Source: Streptomyces sp. CB02056 (lineage in GTDB: Bacteria; Actinomycetota; Actinomycetes; Streptomycetales; Streptomycetaceae). From it: 64,000 nt of DNA. The position numbers and the translations under genes are program-made. The stretch's first letter is position 1. Every line of letters starts with the position of its first letter. The notes beneath the pieces are model-generated. The model searched no databases and was not told the origin of the DNA. It was given only the letters and a program-made list of their open reading frames with translations. Positions 48,125-57,816 of this stretch are shown here, one piece after another. The stretch covers positions 1-64,000 of the forward strand of contig NZ_LIPD01000013.1 in NCBI RefSeq assembly GCF_001905545.1, read 5' to 3'.

Positions 48125-48504
48125 CTCGCCCGCGGGTCCCTTCTGCTGATGTGAAGCCTGGTGCCGCTGCCCGGTGCCAAGGGCACCGTTGGGCCACACG
48201 AGTGGCGAGTGTCCATCCTGCCATCCGTCGTGGACGGTCCGCGCACCGTACCGGATTTGACGATCTTGCGATCGTGGCCGTGACCGGGGCGACGGAGAGT
48301 CAGGTCGACGGTCCTCTCGCGGGGTGCCCGGGACCTTCCCTAGGGGATCTCCCCCAACCCTTCCCCAGACCGTGCGGATGGCCTACCGACCACCTCAAAA
48401 ACCCGTACGGTCACCGTTAGAGTGGCCGCAGACACGGGCCCGGCAGGCTCACCGCACCGGCGGAGGAGCGCCCCGCGCGGGCGGCACGGCGAGGAGTGCG
48501 ACAG
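48125..48504 (+). promoter_or_regulatory. Divergent region with predicted pkaA promoter
   Basis: These 380 bases separate the FHA-FtsK gene from pkaA. TAGAGT (48418-48423) fits the -10 consensus on the plus strand; the -35 position 17 nt upstream reads TCAAAA (48395-48400) and is poor. A small perfect hairpin, CGGTGCC and GGCACCG (48170-48186), lies in the FHA-FtsK leader. GAGGAG (48491-48496) is the pkaA ribosome-binding site. No small gene was seen. Confidence 0.4.
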
Positions 48505-50433
48505 GTGCGGCCAGTCGGCAGCAAGTATCTGCTGGATGAGACCCTCGGGCGGGGTGCGACCGGCACCGTCTGGCGCGGCGTGGTGCGCGAGGACGTCCAG
48601 GTGCCGGGCTGCCCGCCCGGGCAGCGGGTGGCGATCAAGGTGCTGCGCGAGGAGCTGGCCGCCGACCCCGACGTGGTGATGCGCTTCCTGCGCGAGCGCT
48701 CCCTGCTGCTGCGGCTGACCCACCCCAACATCGTCCGGGTCCGCGACCTGGTCGTCGAGGGCGAGCTGCTGGCCCTGGTGATGGACCTGGTGGACGGCCC
48801 CGACCTGGCCCGCTACCTGCGCGCCAACGGCCCGTTCAGCCCGATCGCCGGCGCCCTGCTGATGGCCCAGGTCGCGGACGCGCTGGCGGCCAGCCACGCG
48901 GACGGGATCGTCCACCGCGACCTCAAGCCGGCCAACGTGATGCTCGCCTCCACCGTGGTGGACGGCGTCGAGCGGATGCACCCGCTGCTGACCGACTTCG
49001 GCATCGCCCGGCTCGCCGACTCCCCGGGCGTCACCCGCACCCACGAGTTCGTCGGCACCCCCGCCTACGTCGCACCGGAGTCCGCCGAGGGCCGTCCGCA
49101 GACCTCCGCGGTGGACGTGTACGGCGCCGGGATCATGCTGTACGAGCTGGTCACCGGCCGCCAGCCGTTCCAGGGCGACAGCGCCCTCGCCGTGCTCCAG
49201 GCCCACCTGGCCCAGGAGCCGCAGCGGCCCAGCACCATGCCCGAGCCGCTCTGGACGGTGATCGAGCGCTGCCTGCGCAAGGACCCGGCCCAGCGGCCCG
49301 GTGCCACCTCGCTGGCGCACGCGCTGCGGGTGGTCGCGGCCGGGGTCGGCGTGCACGCCTCCCCGGCGGCGGTGGACGAGGCGCTGGCGGTCGGCGCCCT
49401 GCTGCTGCCGGACCCGCAGCCGACGGCCGTCCCCGGCAGCGTGCCGCCGCTGCCGCCCGTGACGGTGCCGGGCGCCCTGGCCCCGGGCTTCATGGTCCCC
49501 GGTACGGCCCCCGGCGCCGAGGACCACACCCAGGTGCTGCCGCCGACCAGTGGGCAGTACGACCCGGCCGCGGCGACCGCGGTGATGGGCACCCAGCCGC
49601 CGCCCCCGCAGGGCGCCCCGGACCGCACCCGGGTGATGCCGCCCGCCGCCGTGCCGCCGCCCCCGCCCGCCGGGCCGCCGCAGGAGGAGGCGCCGCACCC
49701 GTGGCAGACCCAGCTGCGCGCGGCGCGGGACCGCAACCAGCAGACCCAGGTCGGCTACTTCGGCCCGGAGGACTACGAGGACCTCCCGCAGCCGCAGGTC
49801 GCCCCGCAGCCCTACCAGGCCGGGCAGGGGGGCCCGGCCGGACCGGGCGGCCACGGCGGCCAGGGGCACCGGCCGGGCCAGGGCGCCCCGGGTGGGCGCC
49901 CCGGCGGGCAGCAGCCCGGCGGCTACCGCCAGGCCCCGCCCCCGCCCGGCTACGCCCAGCGCCCGCCGGTGGCCCCGCCGCCCTACCAGGCGGGCCAGGC
50001 CGGCCCGGGAAGCCAGGGCGGCCAGCGGGGCCAGGGCGGCCGTCCGCAGCCGCCCGGCGGCTACCGGCAGGCCCCGGGCGGGTACGGCCAGTCGCAGGGC
50101 GGCTATCCGCCGCCGCCCGCGCCCACCCCGGTGCCGCGCCGGGCCGAGCCGCCCGCGCCGCAGTACCGGGAGGCCCCGCCGCAGCGCCGCGAGGAGCCGC
50201 CGGCCCCGGCCCGCCGCGAGCCCGGGCCGGCCCGCGAGCCGCGCCCGCGCAGCCGCAACCGGATGTACATCCCGGGGCTCGGCTGCTTCAAGGGCTGTCT
50301 GATGGTGCTGCTGGTGCTGGCCGTGGCCGGGGTGGCGCTGTGGAACTTCACGCCGCTGCCGCACTACTGGGACAACGTCGTGGGCTGGTTCGACTCGGCG
50401 CGCGACTGGGCGAACAGCCTCTTCGGCAAGTAG
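48505..50433 (+). CDS. pkaA: Serine/threonine protein kinase PkaA
   Basis: A 642-residue Hanks-type kinase. The Gly-rich loop is LGRGATGTVW, the ATP lysine is in VAIKVL, the catalytic loop is HRDLKPANV, then DFGIARL and APESAEG. The kinase domain ends near residue 280. A long Pro/Gly/Gln-rich linker follows, with one membrane segment (LMVLLVLAVAGVALW) near 600 and about 30 residues outside. The GTG at 48505 follows GAGGAG at 8 nt; a GTG at 48496 overlaps that site. The name follows the S. coelicolor pkaA-pkaB-prfB order as I recall it. Confidence 0.9.
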   Translation: MRPVGSKYLLDETLGRGATGTVWRGVVREDVQVPGCPPGQRVAIKVLREELAADPDVVMRFLRERSLLLRLTHPNIVRVRDLVVEGELLALVMDLVDGPDLARYLRANGPFSPIAGALLMAQVADALAASHADGIVHRDLKPANVMLASTVVDGVERMHPLLTDFGIARLADSPGVTRTHEFVGTPAYVAPESAEGRPQTSAVDVYGAGIMLYELVTGRQPFQGDSALAVLQAHLAQEPQRPSTMPEPLWTVIERCLRKDPAQRPGATSLAHALRVVAAGVGVHASPAAVDEALAVGALLLPDPQPTAVPGSVPPLPPVTVPGALAPGFMVPGTAPGAEDHTQVLPPTSGQYDPAAATAVMGTQPPPPQGAPDRTRVMPPAAVPPPPPAGPPQEEAPHPWQTQLRAARDRNQQTQVGYFGPEDYEDLPQPQVAPQPYQAGQGGPAGPGGHGGQGHRPGQGAPGGRPGGQQPGGYRQAPPPPGYAQRPPVAPPPYQAGQAGPGSQGGQRGQGGRPQPPGGYRQAPGGYGQSQGGYPPPPAPTPVPRRAEPPAPQYREAPPQRREEPPAPARREPGPAREPRPRSRNRMYIPGLGCFKGCLMVLLVLAVAGVALWNFTPLPHYWDNVVGWFDSARDWANSLFGK

Positions 50434-50520
50434 CGCCGCCCGGGGCCGGAGCCGATCCGGAGCCGGAACCGGTCCGGGTCCGGACGGCGTTCCGGCCTCC
50501 GGCCCGCCCGGGCGGCCACA

Positions 50521-50554
50521 TTGACGCTATGTCGACAATTATCGAGATTTCTCG
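50521..50554 (+). promoter_or_regulatory. AT-rich dyads and possible promoter before pkaB
   Basis: TTGACG (50521-50526) is followed after 17 nt by GAGATT (50544-50549). The same stretch holds two palindromes, TGTCGACA (50530-50537) and CGAGATTTCTCG (50543-50554). It is AT-rich within very GC-rich flanks. A second -10-like TAGGTT lies at 50610-50615. One or both may drive pkaB. Confidence 0.4.
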
Positions 50555-50686
50555 GCCGGGACTCCCGCTCCGGGCCCTTCGGGCGGCCCCCGCAGGCCCT
50601 CCGGGCGCGTAGGTTGGTCGCTGTTGTCCCGCCCCACCGAGCGCGCCGGACCCCCGGAGCGCTCCCGCGCCGCCCACGGAGCAGCA

Positions 50687-51940
50687 TTGGCACGCAAGAT
50701 CGGCAGCCGGTACACCGTCCACCAGGTGATCGGCCGGGGTTCGGCCGGGACGGTCTGGCTCGGTGAAGGGCCCGACGGCCCGGTGGCGGTCAAGCTGCTG
50801 CGCGAGGACCTCGCCGCCGACCAGGTGCTGGTCGGCCGCTTCGTCCAGGAGCGCACCGCGCTGACCAGCCTCGACCACCCCCGGGTGGTCGGCGTGCGCG
50901 ACATGGTGGTGGACGGCAGCGACCTCGCCCTGGTGATGGAGCTGGTCCAGGGCACCGACCTGCGCTCCCGGCTGGAGCGGGACGGCGCGCTGCCGCCGCA
51001 GACCGCCGCCTCGGTCATCGCCGACGTCGCCGACGGCCTGGCCGCCGCGCACGCGGCGGGGATCGTCCACCGCGACGTCAAGCCGGAGAACGTCCTGCTC
51101 GACCTCGCCGCCGCCCCCGGCCCCGGCGGCGCCCCGCGCGCCAAGCTCACCGACTTCGGGGTGGCCCGCCTGGTCGACGCCCCGCGCCGCACCCGGGCCA
51201 CCCGGATCATCGGCACCCCGGACTACCTCGCCCCCGAGATCATCGAGGGCCTGGAGCCGCGCGCCGCCGTCGACATCTACGCCCTCGCCACCGTGCTGTA
51301 CGAGCTGCTGGCCGGCTTCACCCCGTTCGGCGGCGGCCACACCGGCGCGGTGCTGCGCCGGCACGTCACCGAGCAGGTCCCGCCGATCCCCGGCCTGCCG
51401 GACGGGCTGTGGCGGATCATCTCCGAGTGCCTGGCCAAGGCCCCGGCCTCCCGGCTGCGCGCCGCCGAGCTGGCCTCGCGGCTGCGCGAGCAGCTGCCCT
51501 CGCTGGCCGGCCTGCCGGTGCTCGCCGTGCCCGGCCAGGGCCGGGCCCCGGCCGAGGAACAGCTGACCCCCGGCGAGGCCGTCTACGCCGAGATCGACGC
51601 CGGCCCCGGCATCCACAAGCGCCGCCGCGGCCCGGCCGTCCCGCTGGTGCCCGGCGCCGCCCCGGACTCCACCCGGGACACCCACACCAGCCTGCGCCGC
51701 CCGTCGGCCGACGAGCTGGCCGCGTACGCGCTCGAGTCCCGCGCCCAGCGCGCCGCCCCGGGTCACCGCCGGGACCGCCAGGCACTGCTGCGCCGCCGCC
51801 GGCTGCTGGCCGTGCTGATCGCCACCGTGCTGCTGCTGGCGGGCGCCGCCGCGGCCTGGACGGCCTTCGCGGCCACCGTCCCGGACGGCGGCCACCCGGC
51901 CCGTCCGGCGGTGTCCGGCACGGCCCCGTGGGCGCCGTAG
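50687..51940 (+). CDS. pkaB: Serine/threonine protein kinase PkaB
   Basis: A 417-residue Hanks-type kinase with IGRGSAGTVW, VAVKLL, HRDVKPENV, DFGVARL and APEIIEG in order. The kinase domain covers about 1-270. A basic cytosolic linker precedes a single membrane segment near 380-400 (LLAVLIATVLLLAGAAAAW) and a short outer tail. The rare start TTG at 50687 follows GGAG (50678-50681); another in-frame TTG at 50624 sits just after TAGGTT and would add 21 residues. It pairs with pkaA, and prfB follows. Confidence 0.9.
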   Translation: MARKIGSRYTVHQVIGRGSAGTVWLGEGPDGPVAVKLLREDLAADQVLVGRFVQERTALTSLDHPRVVGVRDMVVDGSDLALVMELVQGTDLRSRLERDGALPPQTAASVIADVADGLAAAHAAGIVHRDVKPENVLLDLAAAPGPGGAPRAKLTDFGVARLVDAPRRTRATRIIGTPDYLAPEIIEGLEPRAAVDIYALATVLYELLAGFTPFGGGHTGAVLRRHVTEQVPPIPGLPDGLWRIISECLAKAPASRLRAAELASRLREQLPSLAGLPVLAVPGQGRAPAEEQLTPGEAVYAEIDAGPGIHKRRRGPAVPLVPGAAPDSTRDTHTSLRRPSADELAAYALESRAQRAAPGHRRDRQALLRRRRLLAVLIATVLLLAGAAAAWTAFAATVPDGGHPARPAVSGTAPWAP

Positions 51941-52021
51941 CCGGGGCCGTGGCCGCCGTCGTGAGGCCGGGGGGACCGGGGGTGTCGTCATGACCACTCC
52001 CGGAACCATTACCCTGGGGGC

Positions 52022-53134
<1,113 letters not shown>

Positions 53135-53143
53135 CGGCAGACG

Positions 53144-53186
53144 ACGACGAAGGCCCCCGACCGCAGTGGTCGGGGGCCTTCGTCGT
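53144..53186. terminator. Bidirectional terminator between prfB and the zinc-ribbon gene
   Basis: ACGACGAAGGCCCCCGACC (53144-53162) pairs perfectly over 19 bp with 53168-53186. It lies between two convergent genes and can serve both. Confidence 0.92.
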
Positions 53187-53201
53187 ACGTCTCGTGGGTT
53201 G

Positions 53202-53396
53202 TCAGGCCAGAGCCTGCCGCGCGATCAGCGCCACCGCGAGCAGCCCGGCCAGCAGGGCCAGCAGCATCGCGGGGGAGAGTGCGGCGAACGGGCTCTGCTG
53301 CTCCTGGATCCGGGCCCGGTTGGCCCGGCACACCGGGCAACGCCCGTCGCTGACGCGGCCGTTGCAGTTGGCGCACACCAGATGGTCGCAGGTCAT
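53202..53396 (-). CDS. Small zinc-ribbon membrane protein
   Basis: A 64-residue protein. Cysteines at positions 3, 8, 11, 20 and 23 (CDHLVCANC and CPVC) form a zinc ribbon, and a single membrane segment lies at about 43-61 (AMLLALLAGLLAVALIARQAL). GAGGAGGAG precedes the ATG at good spacing, which supports translation. It sits between prfB and ftsE on the opposite strand. The function is unknown. Confidence 0.8.
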   Translation of the reverse strand: MTCDHLVCANCNGRVSDGRCPVCRANRARIQEQQSPFAALSPAMLLALLAGLLAVALIARQALA

Positions 53397-53747
53397 GCGA
53401 TCTCCTCCTCGCTGCTACAGCCAACGCGCCGGACGGGGCTTTGGTTCCATGTGCTGCCCTGTACGGGGGAGCGGCCGTGACGCGGTCGCCCCCTCCACTC
53501 TGCCAGGTTCCGGCGGTTCCGGCTCCCGGGCTGCGAGATGACCCCCGATTTTCGGGGCATAAACGGACATTCTCTCCCAAGGGGCGGGCGTTGTCGCGGG
53601 CGGCCCCTGCGGGCCGGATGCCGATTCGCGTATGGTCCGAGTCCGGGAGCGGCCCTCCGCGCTCCCTTCGACCGCCCCCGGGCCGGGCCCCAGGGGCGGA
53701 CCGACCCAAGGACTGGCGCCGCCTAGGATGGCCTCCGTGATGCAGCC
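53397..53747 (+). promoter_or_regulatory. Region upstream of ftsE with predicted -10
   Basis: These 351 bases lie between divergent genes. TAGGAT (53724-53729) is a perfect fit to the streptomycete -10 class and would start transcription near 53736, about 12 nt before the ftsE GTG, so the leader is almost absent. No good -35 is seen. A short hairpin, CCCCGA and TCGGGG (53543-53557), is the only other structure noted. Confidence 0.45.
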
Positions 53748-54437
53748 GTGATCAGATTCGACAACGTCTCCAAGACCTATCCCAAGCAGAACCGTCCCGC
53801 CCTGGACAACGTCTCGCTGGAGATCGAGAAGGGTGAGTTCGTCTTCCTGGTCGGCTCGTCCGGCTCGGGCAAGTCCACCTTCCTGCGCCTGTGCCTGCGC
53901 GAGGAGCGCCCCACCACGGGGGCGGTGCACGTGCTGGGCAAGGACCTCGGCAAGCTGTCCAACTGGAAGGTGCCGCACATGCGCCGCCAGCTGGGCACCG
54001 TCTTCCAGGACTTCCGCCTGCTGCCGAACAAGACGGTCGCGCAGAACGTCGCCTTCGCGCTGGAGGTGATCGGCAAGCCCAAGAGCGCCATCAACAAGGT
54101 GGTGCCCGAGGTGCTGGAGCTGGTCGGCCTCGGCGGCAAGGAGGACCGCATGCCGGGCGAGCTGTCCGGTGGTGAGCAGCAGCGCGTGGCGATCGCCCGG
54201 GCCTTCGTGAACCGTCCGATGCTGCTCATCGCGGACGAGCCCACCGGCAACCTCGACCCGCAGAACTCGGTCGGCATCATGAAGCTGCTCGACCGCATCA
54301 ACCGCACCGGCACCACGGTGCTGATGGCCACCCACGACCAGGCCATCGTCGACCAGATGCGCAAGCGCGTCATCGAGCTCGACAAGGGGCTGCTCGTCCG
54401 CGACCAGGCCCGCGGCGTCTACGGGTACCAGCACTGA
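53748..54437 (+). CDS. ftsE: Cell division ATP-binding protein FtsE
   Basis: A 229-residue ABC-type ATPase. Walker A is GSSGSGKST, the signature LSGGEQQR, Walker B LLIADEPTGNLDP, and the H-loop is in ATHDQ. FtsE works with FtsX at the septum to activate peptidoglycan hydrolases. The GTG at 53748 lacks a clear ribosome-binding site and follows a -10-like TAGGAT closely. The ftsX gene starts 79 nt downstream. Confidence 0.97.
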   Translation: MIRFDNVSKTYPKQNRPALDNVSLEIEKGEFVFLVGSSGSGKSTFLRLCLREERPTTGAVHVLGKDLGKLSNWKVPHMRRQLGTVFQDFRLLPNKTVAQNVAFALEVIGKPKSAINKVVPEVLELVGLGGKEDRMPGELSGGEQQRVAIARAFVNRPMLLIADEPTGNLDPQNSVGIMKLLDRINRTGTTVLMATHDQAIVDQMRKRVIELDKGLLVRDQARGVYGYQH

Positions 54438-54516
54438 CCGACCAGCGCTGACCCGTAGGGCCGCCGGCCCGAACCGCCAGTCCCGGAGCAGTACCGACCC
54501 TGGAGTTGTTTCCCGC

Positions 54517-55428
54517 ATGCGTGCCCAGTTCGTCCTGTCGGAGATCGGTGTGGGTCTCCGACGCAACTTGACCATGACCATCGCGGTCGTGGTCAGTGTC
54601 GCGCTCTCCCTCGCCCTCGCCGGTTCCTCGCTCCTGGTCCGCGACCAGGTGAACTCCATGAAGGGGTACTGGTACGACAAGGTCGAGGTGAGCATCTACT
54701 TCTGCACCAAGGCGGACGCCCGGAACTCGCCCCAGTGCGACAAGGGTGCGGCCACCGACCAGCAGGTCCAGGACATCAAGGACCAGCTGGACAAGATGAC
54801 CTCGGTGGTCCAGTCGTCCACCTACGAGAGCTCCGCCGACGCGTACAAGCACTGGAAGGAGATGAACCCGGACAACCCGCTCATCTCCGTCCTGGGCGCG
54901 GACGCCATGCCGCAGTCCTGGCGGGTCAAGCTCAACGACCCGACCAAGTACGACGTGATCCAGAGCGCCTTCGCCGGCAAGCCCGGCGTCAAGTCGGTCG
55001 AGGACCAGCGGAAGATCCTGGAGAACCTGTTCGGCCTGCTGAACGGCCTCCAGACGGCGGCCTTCGTGATCATGGTGCTGATGCTGTTCGTCGCGCTGCT
55101 GCTGATCGTCAACACCGTCCGGGTGTCCGCGTACAGCCGACGGCGTGAAACCGGGATCATGCGCCTGGTCGGTGCGTCGAACTTCTACGTCCAGATGCCG
55201 TTCATCGCCGAGGCGGCCTTCTCGGCGCTGCTGGGCGCGATGATGGCCTCCGGACTGCTGATCGGCGGGCACTTCTTCGTCCAGAACTGGCTGGCCGACC
55301 GGGTGCAGTTCATCCACTTCATCGGCCTCGGCTCGGTGCTGGCGGTGATACCGCTGCTGATCGTGGTGGGTATGGGCATGGCCGGTGTGGCGGCGTTCTT
55401 CACGCTGCGCAAGTACCTCAAGGTCTGA
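54517..55428 (+). CDS. ftsX: Cell division protein FtsX
   Basis: A 303-residue membrane protein. The first membrane segment is at about 22-43. A large outer loop of about 140 residues follows, containing two cysteines (FCTKADARNSPQCD) that may form a disulfide. Three further segments lie near 185-208, 235-255 and 275-298. The ECD contacts hydrolases such as RipC-like proteins in actinobacteria. The ATG at 54517 has GGAG upstream at a long spacing. Confidence 0.96.
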   Translation: MRAQFVLSEIGVGLRRNLTMTIAVVVSVALSLALAGSSLLVRDQVNSMKGYWYDKVEVSIYFCTKADARNSPQCDKGAATDQQVQDIKDQLDKMTSVVQSSTYESSADAYKHWKEMNPDNPLISVLGADAMPQSWRVKLNDPTKYDVIQSAFAGKPGVKSVEDQRKILENLFGLLNGLQTAAFVIMVLMLFVALLLIVNTVRVSAYSRRRETGIMRLVGASNFYVQMPFIAEAAFSALLGAMMASGLLIGGHFFVQNWLADRVQFIHFIGLGSVLAVIPLLIVVGMGMAGVAAFFTLRKYLKV

Positions 55429-55440
55429 TTCCCGGACGCC

Positions 55441-55481
55441 CCGACGGCCCCGGACGGCACTGCGCCGTCCGGGGCCGTCGG
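55441..55481 (+). terminator. ftsEX terminator
   Basis: CCGACGGCCCCGGACGGC (55441-55458) pairs perfectly over 18 bp with 55464-55481. It begins 12 nt after the ftsX stop. Confidence 0.92.
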
Positions 55482-55504
55482 CGTTCCGGGGCCCGTCGTT
55501 CCGG

Positions 55505-55533
55505 TTCGTCCCGCTCGGAGCGGTGTCTACACT
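55505..55533 (+). promoter_or_regulatory. Predicted promoter of a leaderless S41 protease message
   Basis: TTCGTC (55505-55510), 17 nt, then TACACT (55528-55533). The ATG at 55541 is 7 nt after the -10, so transcription would begin at the start codon. The lack of a ribosome-binding site agrees. Confidence 0.55.
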
Positions 55534-55540
55534 CCGGTCC

Positions 55541-56677
55541 ATGCTGCAAACTCCGCGCAGGGCCCGCCAGGTGGCCGCGCTCAGCCTGGTGTTCGGCGCC
55601 GTGCTGCTGGCCGGCGCGGCCACCGGCGCCTGGGGCGACCCGGGCGGGCCGCCGCACAGCCCGTCCGCCGACACCGCCCGGGCCACCGGCGGGCTCCCGG
55701 CGGACCCGGCCGGCGCCGCCCTGTCCGAGCAGCAGGCCGAGCACCTGCTGGCGGCCGGCGGCGACCGCTGGGGCGCGTACTACAGCGCCCAGGAGTACGC
55801 GGAGTTCAGCCAGGGCCTGGACGGCCGGTACCCGGGCGTCGGCCTCTCGGTCGGCCGCGGCCAGGACGGCGTCACCGAGGTCTCCCAGGTCGCGCCCGGC
55901 GGCCCGGCCGCCGCGGCCGGCATCGCCCCCGGCGACCGGCTCGTACGGATCGGCCAGGACCAGGCCGACCACCTGCCGGTCACCGAGGTGGTCGCGCGGC
56001 TGCGCGGCCAGGGCGAGGAGCGCCGGGCCGGCTCCGAGGTCACCCTGGCGGTCCGGCGCGGCGAGGGGGAGGAGCGCGAACTGCGGCTGCGGCGCGTGCT
56101 GCTGGACAGCCGGCAGGTCACCGCGGAGCAGCTGGGCAAGGGCGTGCTGCGGGTGACCGTGCGCGGCTTCACTAGCGGCGTGGCCGACCAGGTGCGCGCC
56201 GCGCTGCGCGCCCCGCACGCCGGCGTGGTGCTCGATCTGCGCGGCAACTCGGGCGGGTTGGTCGACGAGGCGGCCGGCACCGCCGGGATCTTCCTGGACG
56301 GCGGAACGGTCGGCTCGTACCAGGAGCGCGGCGAGACCAGGGAGTTGACCGCCCCGCCCGGCGGCGACCAGCGCACCCCGCTGGTGCTGCTGGTGGACGG
56401 CGGCACGATGAGCGCCGCCGAACTGCTGGCCGGAGCCCTCCAGGACCGCAGCCGCGCCGTGGTGGTGGGCTCGCGGACCTTCGGCAAGGGCACCGTCCAG
56501 CAGCCCAGCCGGCTCGCCGACGGCGCCGTGCTGGAGCTGACCGTCGGCCGCTACTACACCCCGGCGGGCCGCTCCCCGGACGGCACCGGCCTCACCCCCG
56601 ACGTCCCGGCCGGCTCGGGCGAGGAGGCCGACGAGCTCGCCCTGCGGGTCCTCTCGGGGCTGGGCACCCGCGCCTAA
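55541..56677 (+). CDS. S41-family carboxy-terminal processing protease
   Basis: A 378-residue exported serine protease of the CtpA type. A signal peptide or anchor covers residues 8-30. The PDZ domain lies at about 95-175 (GVGLSVGRGQDGVTEVSQVAPGGPAAAAGIAPGDRL). The catalytic domain has S291 in DGGTMSAAE and K316 in RTFGKGT, the Ser/Lys dyad at the usual spacing of 25. It probably trims envelope proteins. Its place after ftsEX is conserved as I recall and may link it to division, though it has its own promoter. Confidence 0.92.
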   Translation: MLQTPRRARQVAALSLVFGAVLLAGAATGAWGDPGGPPHSPSADTARATGGLPADPAGAALSEQQAEHLLAAGGDRWGAYYSAQEYAEFSQGLDGRYPGVGLSVGRGQDGVTEVSQVAPGGPAAAAGIAPGDRLVRIGQDQADHLPVTEVVARLRGQGEERRAGSEVTLAVRRGEGEERELRLRRVLLDSRQVTAEQLGKGVLRVTVRGFTSGVADQVRAALRAPHAGVVLDLRGNSGGLVDEAAGTAGIFLDGGTVGSYQERGETRELTAPPGGDQRTPLVLLVDGGTMSAAELLAGALQDRSRAVVVGSRTFGKGTVQQPSRLADGAVLELTVGRYYTPAGRSPDGTGLTPDVPAGSGEEADELALRVLSGLGTRA

Positions 56678-56721
56678 AGCAGCTGCCCGATCCGGCCTCG
56701 AAGTGCGAGAATGGCCGCGTT

Positions 56722-57198
56722 ATGGCAAAGGAAACCGGACAGAAGCTGATCGCGCAGAACAAGAAGGCGCGACACGAGTACACGATCCTCGACACCTACG
56801 AGTGCGGCCTCGTCCTCACCGGAACCGAGGTCAAGTCGCTGCGCGAGGGGCGGGCCAACCTGGTCGACGGCTACGCGTACATCCAGAACCACGAGGCGTG
56901 GATCGACAACGTCTTCATCCCCGAGTACACCCAGGGGACGTGGACCAACCACGCGGCCCGGCGCAAGCGCAAGCTGCTGCTGCACAGGATGGAGATCCAC
57001 AAGATCGAGAGCAAGGTCCGCGACGCGGGCCACACCCTGGTCCCGCTCTCGCTGTACTTCAAGGACGGCCGGGTGAAGCTCGAACTGGCGCTCGCGGTCG
57101 GCAAGAAGCTCTACGACAAGCGCCAGACGCTGCGCGAGAAGCAGGACACCCGCGAGACGGCCCGTGCGGTGGCGGCGGCCCGCCGACGCCAGGGTTAA
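56722..57198 (+). CDS. smpB: tmRNA-binding protein SmpB
   Basis: A 158-residue SmpB that brings tmRNA to stalled ribosomes. The OB-fold core holds NKKARHEYTILDTYECGLVLTGTEVKSLR and the C-terminal tail is basic (KKLYDKRQTLREKQDTRETARA). It is normal in length. There is no ribosome-binding site before ATG 56722, and GAGAAT lies 9 nt upstream, so it may be leaderless or read through from the protease gene. The tmRNA gene starts 86 nt downstream, the natural partner. Confidence 0.97.
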   Translation: MAKETGQKLIAQNKKARHEYTILDTYECGLVLTGTEVKSLREGRANLVDGYAYIQNHEAWIDNVFIPEYTQGTWTNHAARRKRKLLLHRMEIHKIESKVRDAGHTLVPLSLYFKDGRVKLELALAVGKKLYDKRQTLREKQDTRETARAVAAARRRQG

Positions 57199-57203
57199 TC
57201 CGC

Positions 57204-57233
57204 TGGACCCTCGCCCGTCGCCTCGCGTACTAT
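57204..57233 (+). promoter_or_regulatory. Predicted ssrA promoter
   Basis: TGGACC (57204-57209), 18 nt, then TACTAT (57228-57233), a strong -10. Transcription would start near 57240, which gives a 5' extension of about 45 nt to be trimmed from pre-tmRNA. Confidence 0.5.
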
Positions 57234-57284
57234 GGCGCAAGCAACACGGACGATGACCGTCCGAGCTGTTTCTCAACAAAACAT

Positions 57285-57666
57285 GGGGATGATCGGTTTC
57301 GACAGGGGATGTTGAAACAGGGGAAGCGAGCCGAGGAACGCGGCAATGATCTCGTTAACCACGTGTCGCAAAAAAATAATCGCCAACTCTAAGCGCGATT
57401 CCCAGCAGTTCGCTCTCGCTGCCTAATAAGCACCGATAGCGCTTGGGTGTCAGACCGGGGAGTTCCCGACCCGGACCCTGGCATAATCTAGGGAACTCAA
57501 CCGTCCGCCCGGGCTGCGAGGGCGGATGGGAAATCAAACAGCAGCTGGGCCTGTTGGCGGCTTGTCCGTGTGACCGCCAGGGCCGAGAAAATCACAGCGG
57601 ACTGCGCTCGGAGAAGCCCTGAATTAACTCCACTGGACCCGGGTTCGATTCCCGGCATCTCCACCA
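57285..57666 (+). ncRNA. ssrA: Transfer-messenger RNA (tmRNA)
   Basis: A 382-nt tmRNA. The ends form a tRNA-like acceptor stem: GGGGATG (57285-57291) pairs with CATCTCC, followed by A and the encoded CCA (57664-57666). The T-arm carries GGGTTCGATTCCC. The reading frame begins at the resume codon GCC (57382) and encodes ANSKRDSQQFALAA before TAA (57424-57426). The LAA end marks rescued proteins for proteolysis. SmpB is encoded just upstream. Confidence 0.96.
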
Positions 57667-57679
57667 CCCCATGTTGACA

Positions 57680-57721
57680 CGAAGGCCGTCCTCCGCTCCG
57701 CGGAGGGCGGCCTTCGATTTT
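57680..57721 (+). terminator. ssrA terminator
   Basis: CGAAGGCCGTCCTCCG (57680-57695) pairs with 57701-57716, with one G-T wobble, and is followed by ATTTTT. This is one of the few hairpins in the window with a proper T-run. Confidence 0.93.
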
Positions 57722-57816
57722 TGTACGTTCCGGAGCAGCGCGGCCGGGGGGTCGCGGCGTAGGATCATCCGTCCGCTCGTTTTCCGGAGCCGGATTCCGC
57801 CGCTACCACCGAGGCC

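Noticed and set aside
45053..48154. Plus-strand frame of over 1000 codons opposite the FHA-FtsK gene
   Set aside because: Gly/Ala/Val-rich antisense shadow with no motif; the minus-strand protein has FHA and Walker motifs.
57637..57666. T-loop and CCA end as a separate tRNA
   Set aside because: They belong to the tRNA-like end of tmRNA; the acceptor stem pairs with 57285-57291 and not with a nearby 5' half.
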